A stretch of 64,000 nt of DNA from an uncultured Arachnia sp. (GTDB taxonomy: Bacteria; Actinomycetota; Actinomycetes; Propionibacteriales; Propionibacteriaceae): assembly GCA_947493705.1 (NCBI GenBank), contig CANLSH010000019.1:1-64000 (forward strand), read 5' to 3'. The notes below the pieces were generated by a model that searched no databases, was not told where the DNA came from, and was given only the letters and a program-made list of their open reading frames with translations. A program made the translations under genes and the position numbers. Below are positions 52,863-61,279 of this stretch, piece after piece. Positions within the stretch are counted from its first letter, which is position 1, and each line of letters starts with the position of its first letter.

Positions 52863-54356
52863 ATGATCATTGCGCATGACCTCGGTACGACCGGGGACAA
52901 AGCTTCCCTGCACGACATCGATGGCCGTACCTTGGCAACAGTCACGGTGGCCTACGAGACCGATTTTCGGTCCGGAGGCGTCGCAGAACAGGATCCGGAG
53001 CAGTGGTGGGTGGCAGTTGGCGAAGCCAGCAAGGCCCTGCTGGCGCGAACCGGGACCGATCCGGGCGATGTCCAAGGCGTGGCTCTGTCCGGTCAGATGA
53101 TGGGTGCCGTGTTCCTCGACGCGGACGACACCCCGGTTCGGCCAGCCATCATCTGGGCAGATCACCGTAGTGTTCCACAGGCCGACGGACTCTTGGCAAC
53201 CGTCAGCCAGGACGAGGCCTACCGCGAACTTGGGCACCGGATTGACCCGACCTACACCTTGTCCAAGATCATGTGGGTGCAAGAGCACCAGCCTGAAATT
53301 TGGCGAAACACCGACCGGGTATGTCTGGCGAAGGACTTCGTCGCGCTGCGCATGACCGGGCGGCTGGTCACCGATCCTTCTGACGCCTCCAGCACGAACG
53401 CTTGGGACCAGGAAAACGGCCGATGGTCCGACCGTCTACTGGCGGCTGCCGGGATCGATCCTGGCCTGCTGCCCGAGGTGGTGGCATCAACCACGGTGGT
53501 GGGCAAGCTCACAACTGCTGCGGCGAAGCACACCGGTCTTCTTGTAGGAACGCCGGTGGTGCTGGGTGGCGGAGATGGCCCGATGGCCGCCGTCGGTGCT
53601 GGGGTTGTGGCGCCTGAGGACGCGCCCTACGTCTCACTGGGTTCCTCCTCGTGGGTATCCGCTGCGACCACAACACCGTTGCTCGATCCGCAGATGCGTT
53701 CCATGACCTTCAATCACGTGGTGCCGGGGCTTTTTGTCCCGACCGCAACCATGCAGGCAGGTGGTGCGAGTCTGAGCTGGGTCACTGAGCTGCTGGGGGC
53801 CGGGCAGAACCTTGATTCCCTTCTGGAGGGAGCAGCCCAAGTCCGGGCAGCTGACGAAGGCTTGTTCTTCCTTCCCCATCTGCTGGGGGAGCGATCACCT
53901 TATTGGAACGCCGCCGCGGCTGGCGCCTTCTTGGGGTTGGAACGTCATCACGGGCCAGCCCATCTCGTCCGCGCGGTGCTCGAGGGTGTTGGATTCAACC
54001 TGCGCACGTGCATCGAGGCTTTCACGGACAACGGTCTCAGGGTCGATACGTTGGATGTCATTGGCGGCGGCGCCCAAAGCGACATGTGGATGCAAATCCT
54101 CGCGGACATCTGGCAGACACCGGTAAGGCAACGCACGATCGTGGCCGATGCAAATTCGCTGGGCGCAGCCGTGACCGCAGCCGTTGGGTTGGGCCTCGTG
54201 AACGGTTTCGAGGTCGCTCGAGACCTGTCCCAGATCACTGCGGAGTTCGTCCCGGCCCCCGGAGGTGCCCGACGGAGCGCGGAGCAGCATGAGGTCTTCC
54301 TGGATGGCTACCAACACTTGGAGCCATGGTTCGATACGCGGATGGTGCGCTCATGA
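52863..54356 (+). CDS. FGGY-family sugar kinase (xylulokinase-like)
   Basis: 497 residues. MIIAHDLGTTGDKASLHD opens the FGGY N-domain, with VALSGQMMGAV and IWADHRS near the sugar site; the C-domain has LGGGDGPMAAVGAG, SLGSSSWVSA (nucleotide loop), ERSPYWNAAAAGAFLGL and IGGGAQSDMWMQILADI. It is closest in look to xylulokinases. It phosphorylates a ketose, or a sugar acid, made in this pathway. GGAG precedes the ATG at 52863. First gene of a six-gene operon with ATGA overlaps. Direct xylulose use is possible, but the neighbours suggest a different substrate. Confidence 0.75.
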   Translation: MIIAHDLGTTGDKASLHDIDGRTLATVTVAYETDFRSGGVAEQDPEQWWVAVGEASKALLARTGTDPGDVQGVALSGQMMGAVFLDADDTPVRPAIIWADHRSVPQADGLLATVSQDEAYRELGHRIDPTYTLSKIMWVQEHQPEIWRNTDRVCLAKDFVALRMTGRLVTDPSDASSTNAWDQENGRWSDRLLAAAGIDPGLLPEVVASTTVVGKLTTAAAKHTGLLVGTPVVLGGGDGPMAAVGAGVVAPEDAPYVSLGSSSWVSAATTTPLLDPQMRSMTFNHVVPGLFVPTATMQAGGASLSWVTELLGAGQNLDSLLEGAAQVRAADEGLFFLPHLLGERSPYWNAAAAGAFLGLERHHGPAHLVRAVLEGVGFNLRTCIEAFTDNGLRVDTLDVIGGGAQSDMWMQILADIWQTPVRQRTIVADANSLGAAVTAAVGLGLVNGFEVARDLSQITAEFVPAPGGARRSAEQHEVFLDGYQHLEPWFDTRMVRS

Positions 54357-55390
54357 TCAAGAGCAGTTTCCAAGCCAGTGGTCAGAGCGCCGAGAATGAT
54401 CTTTCGCCCGTAGTCCTTGTGACCTCCCGGTCGTTCTCCTCAGGCACACTTGATCTGAGCTCGCGGCTGGAGGCAGCTGGGCTCGAGATCGTGCGACATC
54501 TCGACCACGAATTGTCCATGCTCGGAGACAGCTTGACCCGGGCGGTGGCGTGGATCGCGGGAACGTCACCAGTGACGGCTGCGCACTTTGCTCGTGCCCC
54601 ACGTCTGAGGGTGTTGGCCCGCTACGGGGTGGGCTCCGATGCTGTGGACCTGGCGGCCGCTGCCAAGGCTGGTGTGGTGGTGACGAACACCCCCGGCGCC
54701 AACAGCGATGCGGTGGCCGAATTCTCACTGGCCCTGATGATGGCAGTGTTGCGTGGCGTACCGCAGGGAGATGCCCGCCTGCGGGCTGGGGACTGGTCAG
54801 TTCGACGAGGCCGACAACTGGGCGGTAACACCGTAGGCATCGTTGGTTTCGGCCGGATCGGGCAAGCATCTGCCACTCTGCTCGCCGGGCTGGGATGCCA
54901 CGTGATGATCCACGACCCCTACGTGGAACCGGAAACGATCAGCTCAGCGGGCTACCAGCCAGCATCGCTCGACGATGTGCGCACCCAGGCAAGAGTGGTG
55001 ACATTTCATTCCCCCGGTGGCCCGTGCATCGTCAATGAAATGTGGTTGGCCGATTGTGCGCAGGGCCAGATCATCGTCAATACGGCGCGGGCTTCACTGA
55101 TCGACGAAGCTGCGGTGGCAACGGCGCTTCGCGAGGGTCGACTGTCCGGCTATGCGGCGGACACGCTGCTGACCGAGACGGATGGCTCCGATGAGAGTCC
55201 CCTGCTGGCCGCAGACTTGCAGGATCACGTCGTGCTCACTCCGCACCTGGGGGCTCAGACCGACGAGGCCGTCGACCAGATGGGCGCCATGGCGGTGGAC
55301 GATGCGCTGGCAGTCCTGGCGGGCGAGCCGCCGACACACCCCGTTCACTTCATTCCCCCCGCTCCCGACACAACCGGAGGTACCCCATGA
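54353..55390 (+). CDS. D-isomer 2-hydroxyacid dehydrogenase (NAD-dependent)
   Basis: 345 residues of the D-2-hydroxyacid dehydrogenase family. LRVLARYGVGSDAVDLAAA and TNTPGANSDAVAEFSLALMM lie in the substrate domain; the Rossmann domain has VGIVGFGRIGQASATLL (dinucleotide loop), INTARASLIDEAAV-type INVNTARA region (NTARASLIDE), DESPLL and the catalytic HLGAQTDEA. Oxidises or reduces a 2-hydroxyacid, here probably a sugar acid or its phosphate. It starts at ATG 54353 in an ATGA overlap with the kinase gene. Confidence 0.82.
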   Translation: MIKSSFQASGQSAENDLSPVVLVTSRSFSSGTLDLSSRLEAAGLEIVRHLDHELSMLGDSLTRAVAWIAGTSPVTAAHFARAPRLRVLARYGVGSDAVDLAAAAKAGVVVTNTPGANSDAVAEFSLALMMAVLRGVPQGDARLRAGDWSVRRGRQLGGNTVGIVGFGRIGQASATLLAGLGCHVMIHDPYVEPETISSAGYQPASLDDVRTQARVVTFHSPGGPCIVNEMWLADCAQGQIIVNTARASLIDEAAVATALREGRLSGYAADTLLTETDGSDESPLLAADLQDHVVLTPHLGAQTDEAVDQMGAMAVDDALAVLAGEPPTHPVHFIPPAPDTTGGTP

Positions 55391-56316
55391 ACAACCGTCA
55401 CATGCGCTTCGTGGGGGTGAGCACTGCGTCATCCTCCATCATGAAGGTGTTTCCCAAGTGGTCAGAAGCACTTGGCCTGGACGCCACGCTCGTTGGTCTG
55501 GATCTACCGCTTGACGCAACGCGGAAACAGTACCGCGATGCCGTCACTGGAATGCGAGACGATGATGGTTGCATGGGTGCCCTCGTGACTACTCACAAGA
55601 TTGCGCTGCACGATGCGGCGCATGACCTCTTTGACGAACTGGACAACTTCGCGACAGAAGTGGCCGAGATCTCGTCCATCTCCTTCCTGTCGGCGGAACC
55701 TGGAAAGCGACGAGTGCATGGTTCAGCCAAGGACCCATTGACCGCTGGCTTGTCCCTTGAGGAAGAACTGCCCTCGGACTTCTTTTCCCGCGGGGGTGAG
55801 GTGCTTTGTCTGGGTGCGGGTGGAGCTGGGACTGCCATCGGCTGGTACCTCGCCGGGCGGAAGGATCGTCCGAAACGCTTGACTTTTGTGGACGTTGATG
55901 AGAGACGACTCTCACATCTGCGAGAAGTCGTCAAGACCCACGCCCCTGATGCGAATGTGGCCACGGAATCAGGTGGGGTCGACCAGACGAATGCGTTACT
56001 CAACGCCCTTCCCTCGCATAGCCTGGTGGTCAACGCGACCGGTATGGGCAAGGACCGGCCGGGAAGCCCGATCCCTCCAACGGCGGCATTCCCGCAAGAG
56101 GCCGTGGTGTGGGAGTTGAACTATCGGGGCAGTCTGGAGTTTCTGCAGCAGGCCCGGGCCCAGCAGGAACGACAGCAACTGCACATCGTCGACGGGTGGC
56201 GCTACTTCATCCATGGTTGGACCCAGGTAATTGGCGAAGTCTTCGACGTGACGATGACCTCGGAAAAGGTGGAAGAGCTTGCTCGCATCGCTGAGGATGT
56301 GCGAGGGCCAGCATGA
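55387..56316 (+). CDS. Shikimate dehydrogenase-like oxidoreductase
   Basis: 309 residues with the two-domain shikimate dehydrogenase layout: N-terminal substrate domain (GVSTASSSIMKVFPKWSEALG, GALVTTHKIALHDAA with the catalytic Lys) and Rossmann domain VLCLGAGGAGTAIGWYLAG, then VVNATGMGKDRPGSP. The usual shikimate-site serines are partly replaced (STASSS). It is far from aroE genes and sits in a sugar operon, so a role on a sugar-derived hydroxy compound is more likely than aromatic synthesis. Coupled by ATGA on both sides. Confidence 0.75.
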   Translation: MNNRHMRFVGVSTASSSIMKVFPKWSEALGLDATLVGLDLPLDATRKQYRDAVTGMRDDDGCMGALVTTHKIALHDAAHDLFDELDNFATEVAEISSISFLSAEPGKRRVHGSAKDPLTAGLSLEEELPSDFFSRGGEVLCLGAGGAGTAIGWYLAGRKDRPKRLTFVDVDERRLSHLREVVKTHAPDANVATESGGVDQTNALLNALPSHSLVVNATGMGKDRPGSPIPPTAAFPQEAVVWELNYRGSLEFLQQARAQQERQQLHIVDGWRYFIHGWTQVIGEVFDVTMTSEKVEELARIAEDVRGPA

Positions 56317-57239
56317 AATCACCCAAGGTGGTGCGTACCGTCCTGGGTGATATCGGGCCCGGTGATCTAGGAGTGACCGACTATCACGACCACCTTTTCC
56401 AACACTCGCCGTTGCTTCCGAATGAGGAGCTAGACGACCCCTTGGCGTCCGGGGCAGAAGCAGCCTTGCTCCGGGGCGCCGGAGCTGATGCGATGGTGGA
56501 CGCCACCCCGATCGGATTGGGGCGCGACCCCCAGCAGACCGCTCTGATATCCCGGCACACCGGCCTAAATATCGTGCACGTCACAGGTGTGCACCGTGAG
56601 GCCCACTATTCAGCGGATCATCCCCTTCTGACGATGTCGGAGGATGCATTGATGGACGTGTTCTCCGGGGATCTCTTCGACGGGATGGACGGCACCGAAA
56701 TCAGGGCGGGCGTCGTCAAAACGGGTATCGGGCTCTGGTCCATATCTCCGTTCGAGCAGCGAGCCCTCATCGCTGCTGGCCAAGTTTCGGCCGGCACGGG
56801 CGCTCCTGTGATGGTGCATCTGGAGTACGCCAGCGCCGCTCACGAGGTGCTTGACGTCTTGGCCGCTCAAGGCTGCGCAGCTGACCGGGTGGCACTGGCC
56901 CATGTTGATCGCAACCCGGACCCCGGTCTGCATTTGGAACTTGCCGCCCGAGGCGCCTATTTGGGCTACGACGGGGCGGCTCGTCACCAACGTTGGCCGG
57001 ACTCGGTACTGCTGGACTGTTTGAGCGCTGTGGTCCAGGGGGGCGGCGGAGAAAGACTGTTGCTCGGCGGAGACGTGGCCCGACGCTCTCGCTACACCTC
57101 CTACGGTGGAATGCCTGGGCTGGGGTACTTGTTCACCCGCTTTGTTCCAAGAGTTCGTGCGGCCGTGGGTGAGGTGAGCACCGACACTGTGCTTCGCGCC
57201 AACCCTGCCCGATGGCTGGCGTGGAAGCCTCTCCGATGA
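56313..57239 (+). CDS. Phosphotriesterase-family metal hydrolase (lactonase-like)
   Basis: 308 residues, amidohydrolase fold of the phosphotriesterase/PHP type. Metal ligands are visible: YHDHLF (His-x-His) near residue 25, GVVKTGIG with the carbamylated Lys near 135, VMVHLEYAS (His), ALAHVDRN (His) and LGGDVARRS (Asp). Bacterial members often hydrolyse sugar lactones or related esters. In this operon it would open a lactone or cleave a phospho-compound. It starts in an ATGA overlap; no signal peptide, so cytoplasmic. Confidence 0.76.
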   Translation: MKSPKVVRTVLGDIGPGDLGVTDYHDHLFQHSPLLPNEELDDPLASGAEAALLRGAGADAMVDATPIGLGRDPQQTALISRHTGLNIVHVTGVHREAHYSADHPLLTMSEDALMDVFSGDLFDGMDGTEIRAGVVKTGIGLWSISPFEQRALIAAGQVSAGTGAPVMVHLEYASAAHEVLDVLAAQGCAADRVALAHVDRNPDPGLHLELAARGAYLGYDGAARHQRWPDSVLLDCLSAVVQGGGGERLLLGGDVARRSRYTSYGGMPGLGYLFTRFVPRVRAAVGEVSTDTVLRANPARWLAWKPLR

Positions 57240-57303
57240 CCGTCCCTCGTCAACGCCGTGCTTATCGCTGGCAATTTCATACCACGTACCAAGGAGCCCA
57301 GAA

Positions 57304-57969
57304 ATGCTGAACCATTCTCCCGACCTCCGCACCGCTGAACTATTGCGCCTCAGTCCCGTCATTCCTGTTGTGGTCGTGAGCCTGGTCGAGCAGGCGGTAC
57401 CACTGGCTCGTGCTCTGGCCCGTGGAGGCATCAACATCATCGAGGTGACACTTCGCACCGAGGCTGGTCTCGAGTCGATCGAACGCATCGCTGCCGAAGT
57501 GCCGGAGATAGTCGTGGGCGCTGGCACGGTATCCCGACCAGAGCTGGCTCTGGCCGCTCACCGAAGCGGAGCTCAGTTTCTGGTGACACCCGGAAGTCCG
57601 CCCCGCCTCATCGACGCCGCCATGGAAACCGGTTTGCCGCTCTTGGCCGGTGCAGTCACACTGACCGAAATGATGGGGTTGGCAGAACGTGGTCTGTGGG
57701 CACAGAAGTTCTTTCCCGCCAGCGCCTCTGGGGGGACGGCCTACCTGAAGGCAGTCCACGGGCCGCTACCCGACGTGGAGTTCTGCCCCACCGGTGGCAT
57801 CACCGCTGAGAACGCCTCCGATTATCTGGCGCTGCCCAACGTTGTCTGCGTGGGTGGGTCGTGGCTGACGCCTGCGGTCTCAGTGGAGTCGGGGGACTGG
57901 TCCGCCATCGAAGCGCTTGCATCCGAAGCAGCTGAGCTGAAAAGAGACCCTGTTACGGTGCATTTGTGA
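57304..57969 (+). CDS. KDPG/KHG aldolase (2-dehydro-3-deoxy-phosphogluconate aldolase family)
   Basis: 221 residues, class I aldolase of the Eda family. Key parts: PVVVVSLVEQAVPLARALARGG, NIIEVTLRTEAG with the catalytic Glu, VGAGTVSRPEL, FLVTPGSPP, KFFPASASGG with the Schiff-base Lys, and CPTGGITAENA. It splits a 2-keto-3-deoxy acid (phosphate) into pyruvate and an aldehyde. AAGGAG lies just before the ATG. It overlaps the GntR gene by four bases. The pathway is therefore likely to pass through a 2-keto-3-deoxy sugar acid. Confidence 0.85.
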   Translation: MLNHSPDLRTAELLRLSPVIPVVVVSLVEQAVPLARALARGGINIIEVTLRTEAGLESIERIAAEVPEIVVGAGTVSRPELALAAHRSGAQFLVTPGSPPRLIDAAMETGLPLLAGAVTLTEMMGLAERGLWAQKFFPASASGGTAYLKAVHGPLPDVEFCPTGGITAENASDYLALPNVVCVGGSWLTPAVSVESGDWSAIEALASEAAELKRDPVTVHL

Positions 57970-58787
57970 ACAGCATCGGTTTCCCCCAGCCCCTTGCCGA
58001 AGCAGCGCGCGAAGCGAAAATCGACCGTTCGTCCGCGATCCCCTACTATCACCAGCTCAAGGAAATCATCCGTGCCCAGGTAGTGAGCGGCCAGATCCGC
58101 GCGGGTGCAAGGCTGGAAAGCGAGCACGAACTGTGCGAAAGGTACGGCGTGTCCCGACCCGTCGTTCGACAGGCCCTCACGGACCTGAAGCTCGAGGGTC
58201 TACTGAACCGACGAAAAGGTCTCGGCACTTTCGTGGCCCCCGCGCGGACCTCCCAGGGGTTGGTGCAAACCTTGAATGGCCTGTGGGAAGACGTGCATGC
58301 GATGGGCCGCACCCTACGTAGTGACGTGAGGCAGTTTCATGTCGCACCAGCCGATCACGATATCGCGCGACGTCTCGGACTGTCCCCTGAATCCCCCGTC
58401 GTGGAACTGGAACGTCTCAGGTTCATAGACGACGAACCCTGGGTTTACACCATCAGCCACGTCCCGCAGAGCGTGGCACCGGACTTGGTCCTGCAGGACA
58501 TGACTGAACAGAGCCTGTACCTGCTCCTCAGGGATCGCTACGGACATCAAGTGACGCGCAGTCACCGGATCGTCGAGGCTCGCGTTGCGGACAGGCAATT
58601 GGCGCGGGACCTGCAGGTATCAGTGGGTGATCCCCTGCTCGCCTTGACAACGGTGAGCTACGATCAGGATGACCAGCCGATGGAAACCTTCATCGCCTTT
58701 CACCGCGCCGATCGATCGCGGTTCGAAGTGGATCTGACAAGGGCTGGTAAGGGCGTCTCTCCGGGACCCATCGTCCGCGTCCTTTGA
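57966..58787 (+). CDS. GntR-family regulator with UTRA domain
   Basis: 273 residues. The N-terminal winged helix (YYHQLKEIIRAQVVSGQIRAGARLESEHELCERYGVSRPVVRQALTDLKLEGLL) and RRKGLGTFVA are followed by a HutC-type UTRA ligand domain (LGLSPESPVVELERLRFIDDEPWVY, LLALTTVSYDQDDQPME). GTG start at 57966 overlaps the aldolase stop. As last gene of the six-gene operon it is probably autoregulated, most likely through the palindromes at 52793-52821. Its effector is probably a phosphorylated intermediate of the pathway. Confidence 0.87.
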   Translation: MNSIGFPQPLAEAAREAKIDRSSAIPYYHQLKEIIRAQVVSGQIRAGARLESEHELCERYGVSRPVVRQALTDLKLEGLLNRRKGLGTFVAPARTSQGLVQTLNGLWEDVHAMGRTLRSDVRQFHVAPADHDIARRLGLSPESPVVELERLRFIDDEPWVYTISHVPQSVAPDLVLQDMTEQSLYLLLRDRYGHQVTRSHRIVEARVADRQLARDLQVSVGDPLLALTTVSYDQDDQPMETFIAFHRADRSRFEVDLTRAGKGVSPGPIVRVL

Positions 58788-58811
58788 AATTCGATCCGTC
58801 TTTTCCGGGCC

Positions 58812-59978
58812 TCAGGCTCCCCATCCCGCCTGCTGGCCGCCGACACGTTCGGTTTCAATACGTTCCTTGTAGCCAGAGTCCAAGTAGGCAGTGATGGGAT
58901 CAGCCGCGAACCCCCGGGATTCCCGCCAAACGGCGAGGTCCGAGCGGACGTCGGTGTAGAAGGCATTCATGAAGATGTCGTTAGCACGGAGAACCTCTCC
59001 TGCTCGTTGAGCCTCTTGCAACGCGTCACGGTCGACCAGCAGAGCCCTGGCACTCATCTCCTGCACATTCAACACCGAGCGGATTTGTCCGAGGATCTTG
59101 TCTTCGATGTTGTGGCACTGGTCCAGCATGAACGCGACCTGTGCGTCCTGGTCCATGGCTCCACCGACCACAACCTCGTACATGATGCGGAACAACTGGA
59201 AGGGATCGGCGGCTCCGACGATGAGGTCGTCATCGGCGTAGAAGCGGGAGTTGAAATCAAAGGAGCCAAGCTTGCCGAGCCTCAGCAACTGGGCGACGAT
59301 GAATTCGATGTTGGTGCCGGGGGCGTGGTGTCCGGTGTCGAGGCAGACCATGGCTTTGGGGCCGAGGGCCTGCACCTGCACGTATGAGGTGCCCCAGTCG
59401 GGGACGTCGGTGTGGTAGAAGGCCGGTTCGAAGAACTTGTACTCCAACACCAGGCGCTGGTCATCGCCCAGACGTTCGTAGATTTCGGTGAGGGACTCGT
59501 GGAGCCAGTCCTGCCGTGCGCGCAGGTTGGCCTGACCGGGATAGTTGCTGCCGTCGGCGAGCCAAATCTTGAGATCGCGGGAGCCTGTGGCGTCCATGAC
59601 GTCGATGCACTCGAGATGGTGATTTACCGCTTGTTGCCGCACGGCGGGATCGGAGTGTGTCAGTGACCCGAACTTGTAGATGTCGTCCTGGAATGTGTTG
59701 GAGTTGACCGTCCCCAAGCGCAGCCCGAGGTCCTCGGCATAACGGCGCAGAGCGGCGATGTCATCAACCTTGTCCCAGGGGTAGTGCAGTGCCACGATGG
59801 GGGCCAGGCCGGTGTGCTTGTGCACCTGAGCCGCGTCCGAGATCTTCTCGTGCACGGTTCGAGGCGTACCAGGCGTGGAGAACACTTTGAAGCGTGTACC
59901 GGAGTTGCCGTAGGCCCAGGAGGGAACCTCGATTTCCTGCCCGCCCAGAATGTCCAGTGTTTGCTTGGTCAGTGACAT
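58812..59978 (-). CDS. rhaI: L-rhamnose isomerase
   Basis: 388-residue TIM-barrel isomerase of the RhaI type (Pseudomonas/actinobacterial kind, related to xylose isomerase), converting L-rhamnose to L-rhamnulose. Motifs: EVPSWAYGNSGTRFKVF at the N-terminus, ALHYPWDKVDD, NSNTFQDD, LKIWLADGSNYPGQ, LVLEYKFFEPAFYHTD with a metal Glu, MVCLDTGHHAPGTN with metal Asp and His, and SFDFNSRFYADDD. AAAGGAG lies 11 bases before the ATG. It is divergent from the LacI-type regulator, with candidate operators between them. Confidence 0.87.
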   Translation of the reverse strand: MSLTKQTLDILGGQEIEVPSWAYGNSGTRFKVFSTPGTPRTVHEKISDAAQVHKHTGLAPIVALHYPWDKVDDIAALRRYAEDLGLRLGTVNSNTFQDDIYKFGSLTHSDPAVRQQAVNHHLECIDVMDATGSRDLKIWLADGSNYPGQANLRARQDWLHESLTEIYERLGDDQRLVLEYKFFEPAFYHTDVPDWGTSYVQVQALGPKAMVCLDTGHHAPGTNIEFIVAQLLRLGKLGSFDFNSRFYADDDLIVGAADPFQLFRIMYEVVVGGAMDQDAQVAFMLDQCHNIEDKILGQIRSVLNVQEMSARALLVDRDALQEAQRAGEVLRANDIFMNAFYTDVRSDLAVWRESRGFAADPITAYLDSGYKERIETERVGGQQAGWGA

Positions 59979-60066
59979 GTTCGTCAGAACTCCTTTGCTG
60001 GGTGCCGTCCTGCTTCTTCCGTTGAAGCCCTGGCGCACCACCTGTCCTTGATTCCATCACATGGCC

Positions 60067-60080
60067 TTGAAACGTGTCAA
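60067..60080. promoter_or_regulatory. Candidate LacI-type operator, rhaI side
   Basis: TTGAAACGTGTCAA, an imperfect palindrome with the same AACGT core as the other sites, about 90 bp before the rhaI start. Confidence 0.55.
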
Positions 60081-60144
60081 CCGATGCGCGGCGCCGTTGA
60101 GGAGCGGCCCATTCGTGATGCTGGTTGTTCCGGGATGGCACGCG

Positions 60145-60156
60145 CGATACGTTTCA
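60145..60156. promoter_or_regulatory. Candidate LacI-type operator, regulator side
   Basis: CGATACGTTTCA matches the right half of TGAAACGTTTCA. Lies 42 bp before the regulator start, so autoregulation is likely. Confidence 0.5.
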
Positions 60157-60197
60157 ATCGAGACGTGCGCGGGTTCAAAGAGGTGAGGGGTGGCGGA

Positions 60198-61205
60198 GTG
60201 GCTGGCATGAAGGATGTTGCTCGATTGGCAGGTGTTTCGGTCGGCACGGTATCCAATGTGTTGAACAGGCCCGACGTCGTTTCCGAGGAGCGACGCCTTC
60301 ACGTCCAGCGCGCCATCGAACAGTTGGGCTACGTCCCCAACGATGCAGCGCGGCAGCTCAAGGCTGGTGTGAGTCGCACAGTGGGACTCGTCGTCGTCGA
60401 CACGCAGAATCCTTTCTATGGATCAATCGCCCTCGCTGCCGAGGGCGCTGTGGAGGAGCGTGGTCTGGGCCTGTTTGTGGCCAACAGTCACCTGCGTCAC
60501 AGCAAGGAACTGTTCTACCTGTCGCAGTTCGAGCAGCAGCGGGCACGTGGGGTACTGGTCACACCCACCACACCTGACCTGGCGCGACATCGAGAGATCA
60601 TGCGGCGAGGCACACGCGTGGTCCTGGTCGACGCCATCGAGCCCGAAGGTGACTTCTGCACCGTGGCGGCTGACGATTTTCACGGAGGGTATCTCGCAAT
60701 CAAACACCTCATCGAACGGGGGAGCCGAAGCATCTCCCTCATTGGTGGACCATCGCAACTTCGCCAACTGGGACGCCGGCACGCTGGTGCCATGCAAGCG
60801 GCTTCAGAGGTGAGAGGCGTGAGCCTCGACTACATTGCACCCCCCGAGATGAGCATCCTCGCTGGGCGGGCGGCGGCCGAGGAGATTGTGGACGCCGGTC
60901 GAGAGCTGCCGGACGCCATCTTCGCCATGAACGATTTGTTGGCCATCGGTGTGTTGCAGGCGCTCGTGATGAACCGCCACATTGATGTGCCGGGGGACGT
61001 TGCCCTCGTCGGCTACGACGACATCGATTTCTGTGCCAACGCCGTGGTACCCATAACTTCTGTTCGTCAGCCGAGCGCGGAGATGGGACGCCGCGCGATC
61101 GAGATGCTAGAGAAAGAGATTCTTGCACAAGCCGATCATGAGCATCAGGCTGTCGTGCTGAAACCCGAACTGGTGATCCGTGAATCCACCGCGGGTGGGG
61201 AGTGA
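60198..61205 (+). CDS. LacI-family transcriptional regulator of rhamnose genes
   Basis: 335 residues. LacI headpiece: MKDVARLAGVSVGTVSNVLNRPDVVSEERRLHVQRAIEQLGYVPN, hinge AARQLKAGVSRTVGLVV, then a periplasmic-binding-like domain (VVDTQNPFYGSIALAAEGAVEERG, AIFAMNDLLAIGVLQAL, VALVGYDDIDFCANAVVPITSVRQP). The GTG at 60198 has AGGTGAGGGG seven bases upstream; an ATG at 60207 is the alternative. Placed between rhaI and rhaB, it probably represses both and responds to rhamnose or rhamnulose. AACGTT-type palindromes stand before these genes. Confidence 0.85.
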   Translation: MAGMKDVARLAGVSVGTVSNVLNRPDVVSEERRLHVQRAIEQLGYVPNDAARQLKAGVSRTVGLVVVDTQNPFYGSIALAAEGAVEERGLGLFVANSHLRHSKELFYLSQFEQQRARGVLVTPTTPDLARHREIMRRGTRVVLVDAIEPEGDFCTVAADDFHGGYLAIKHLIERGSRSISLIGGPSQLRQLGRRHAGAMQAASEVRGVSLDYIAPPEMSILAGRAAAEEIVDAGRELPDAIFAMNDLLAIGVLQALVMNRHIDVPGDVALVGYDDIDFCANAVVPITSVRQPSAEMGRRAIEMLEKEILAQADHEHQAVVLKPELVIRESTAGGE

Positions 61206-61255
61206 GACCCGGGCCGTTGTGCTGACTGGCCGAATCCCTCCGGTGGTAAGCTGCG

Positions 61256-61267
61256 TGGAACGTTTCA
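61256..61267. promoter_or_regulatory. Candidate LacI-type operator before rhaB
   Basis: TGGAACGTTTCA, one base from the perfect palindrome TGAAACGTTTCA. It lies directly upstream of the GGAGG ribosome site of rhaB. Confidence 0.6.
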
Positions 61268-61279
61268 CTGGGAGGTTGC

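Noticed and set aside
55387-56316. True aroE (shikimate pathway)
   Set aside because: The substrate-site serines are altered and the gene is translationally coupled inside a sugar operon, away from aromatic genes.
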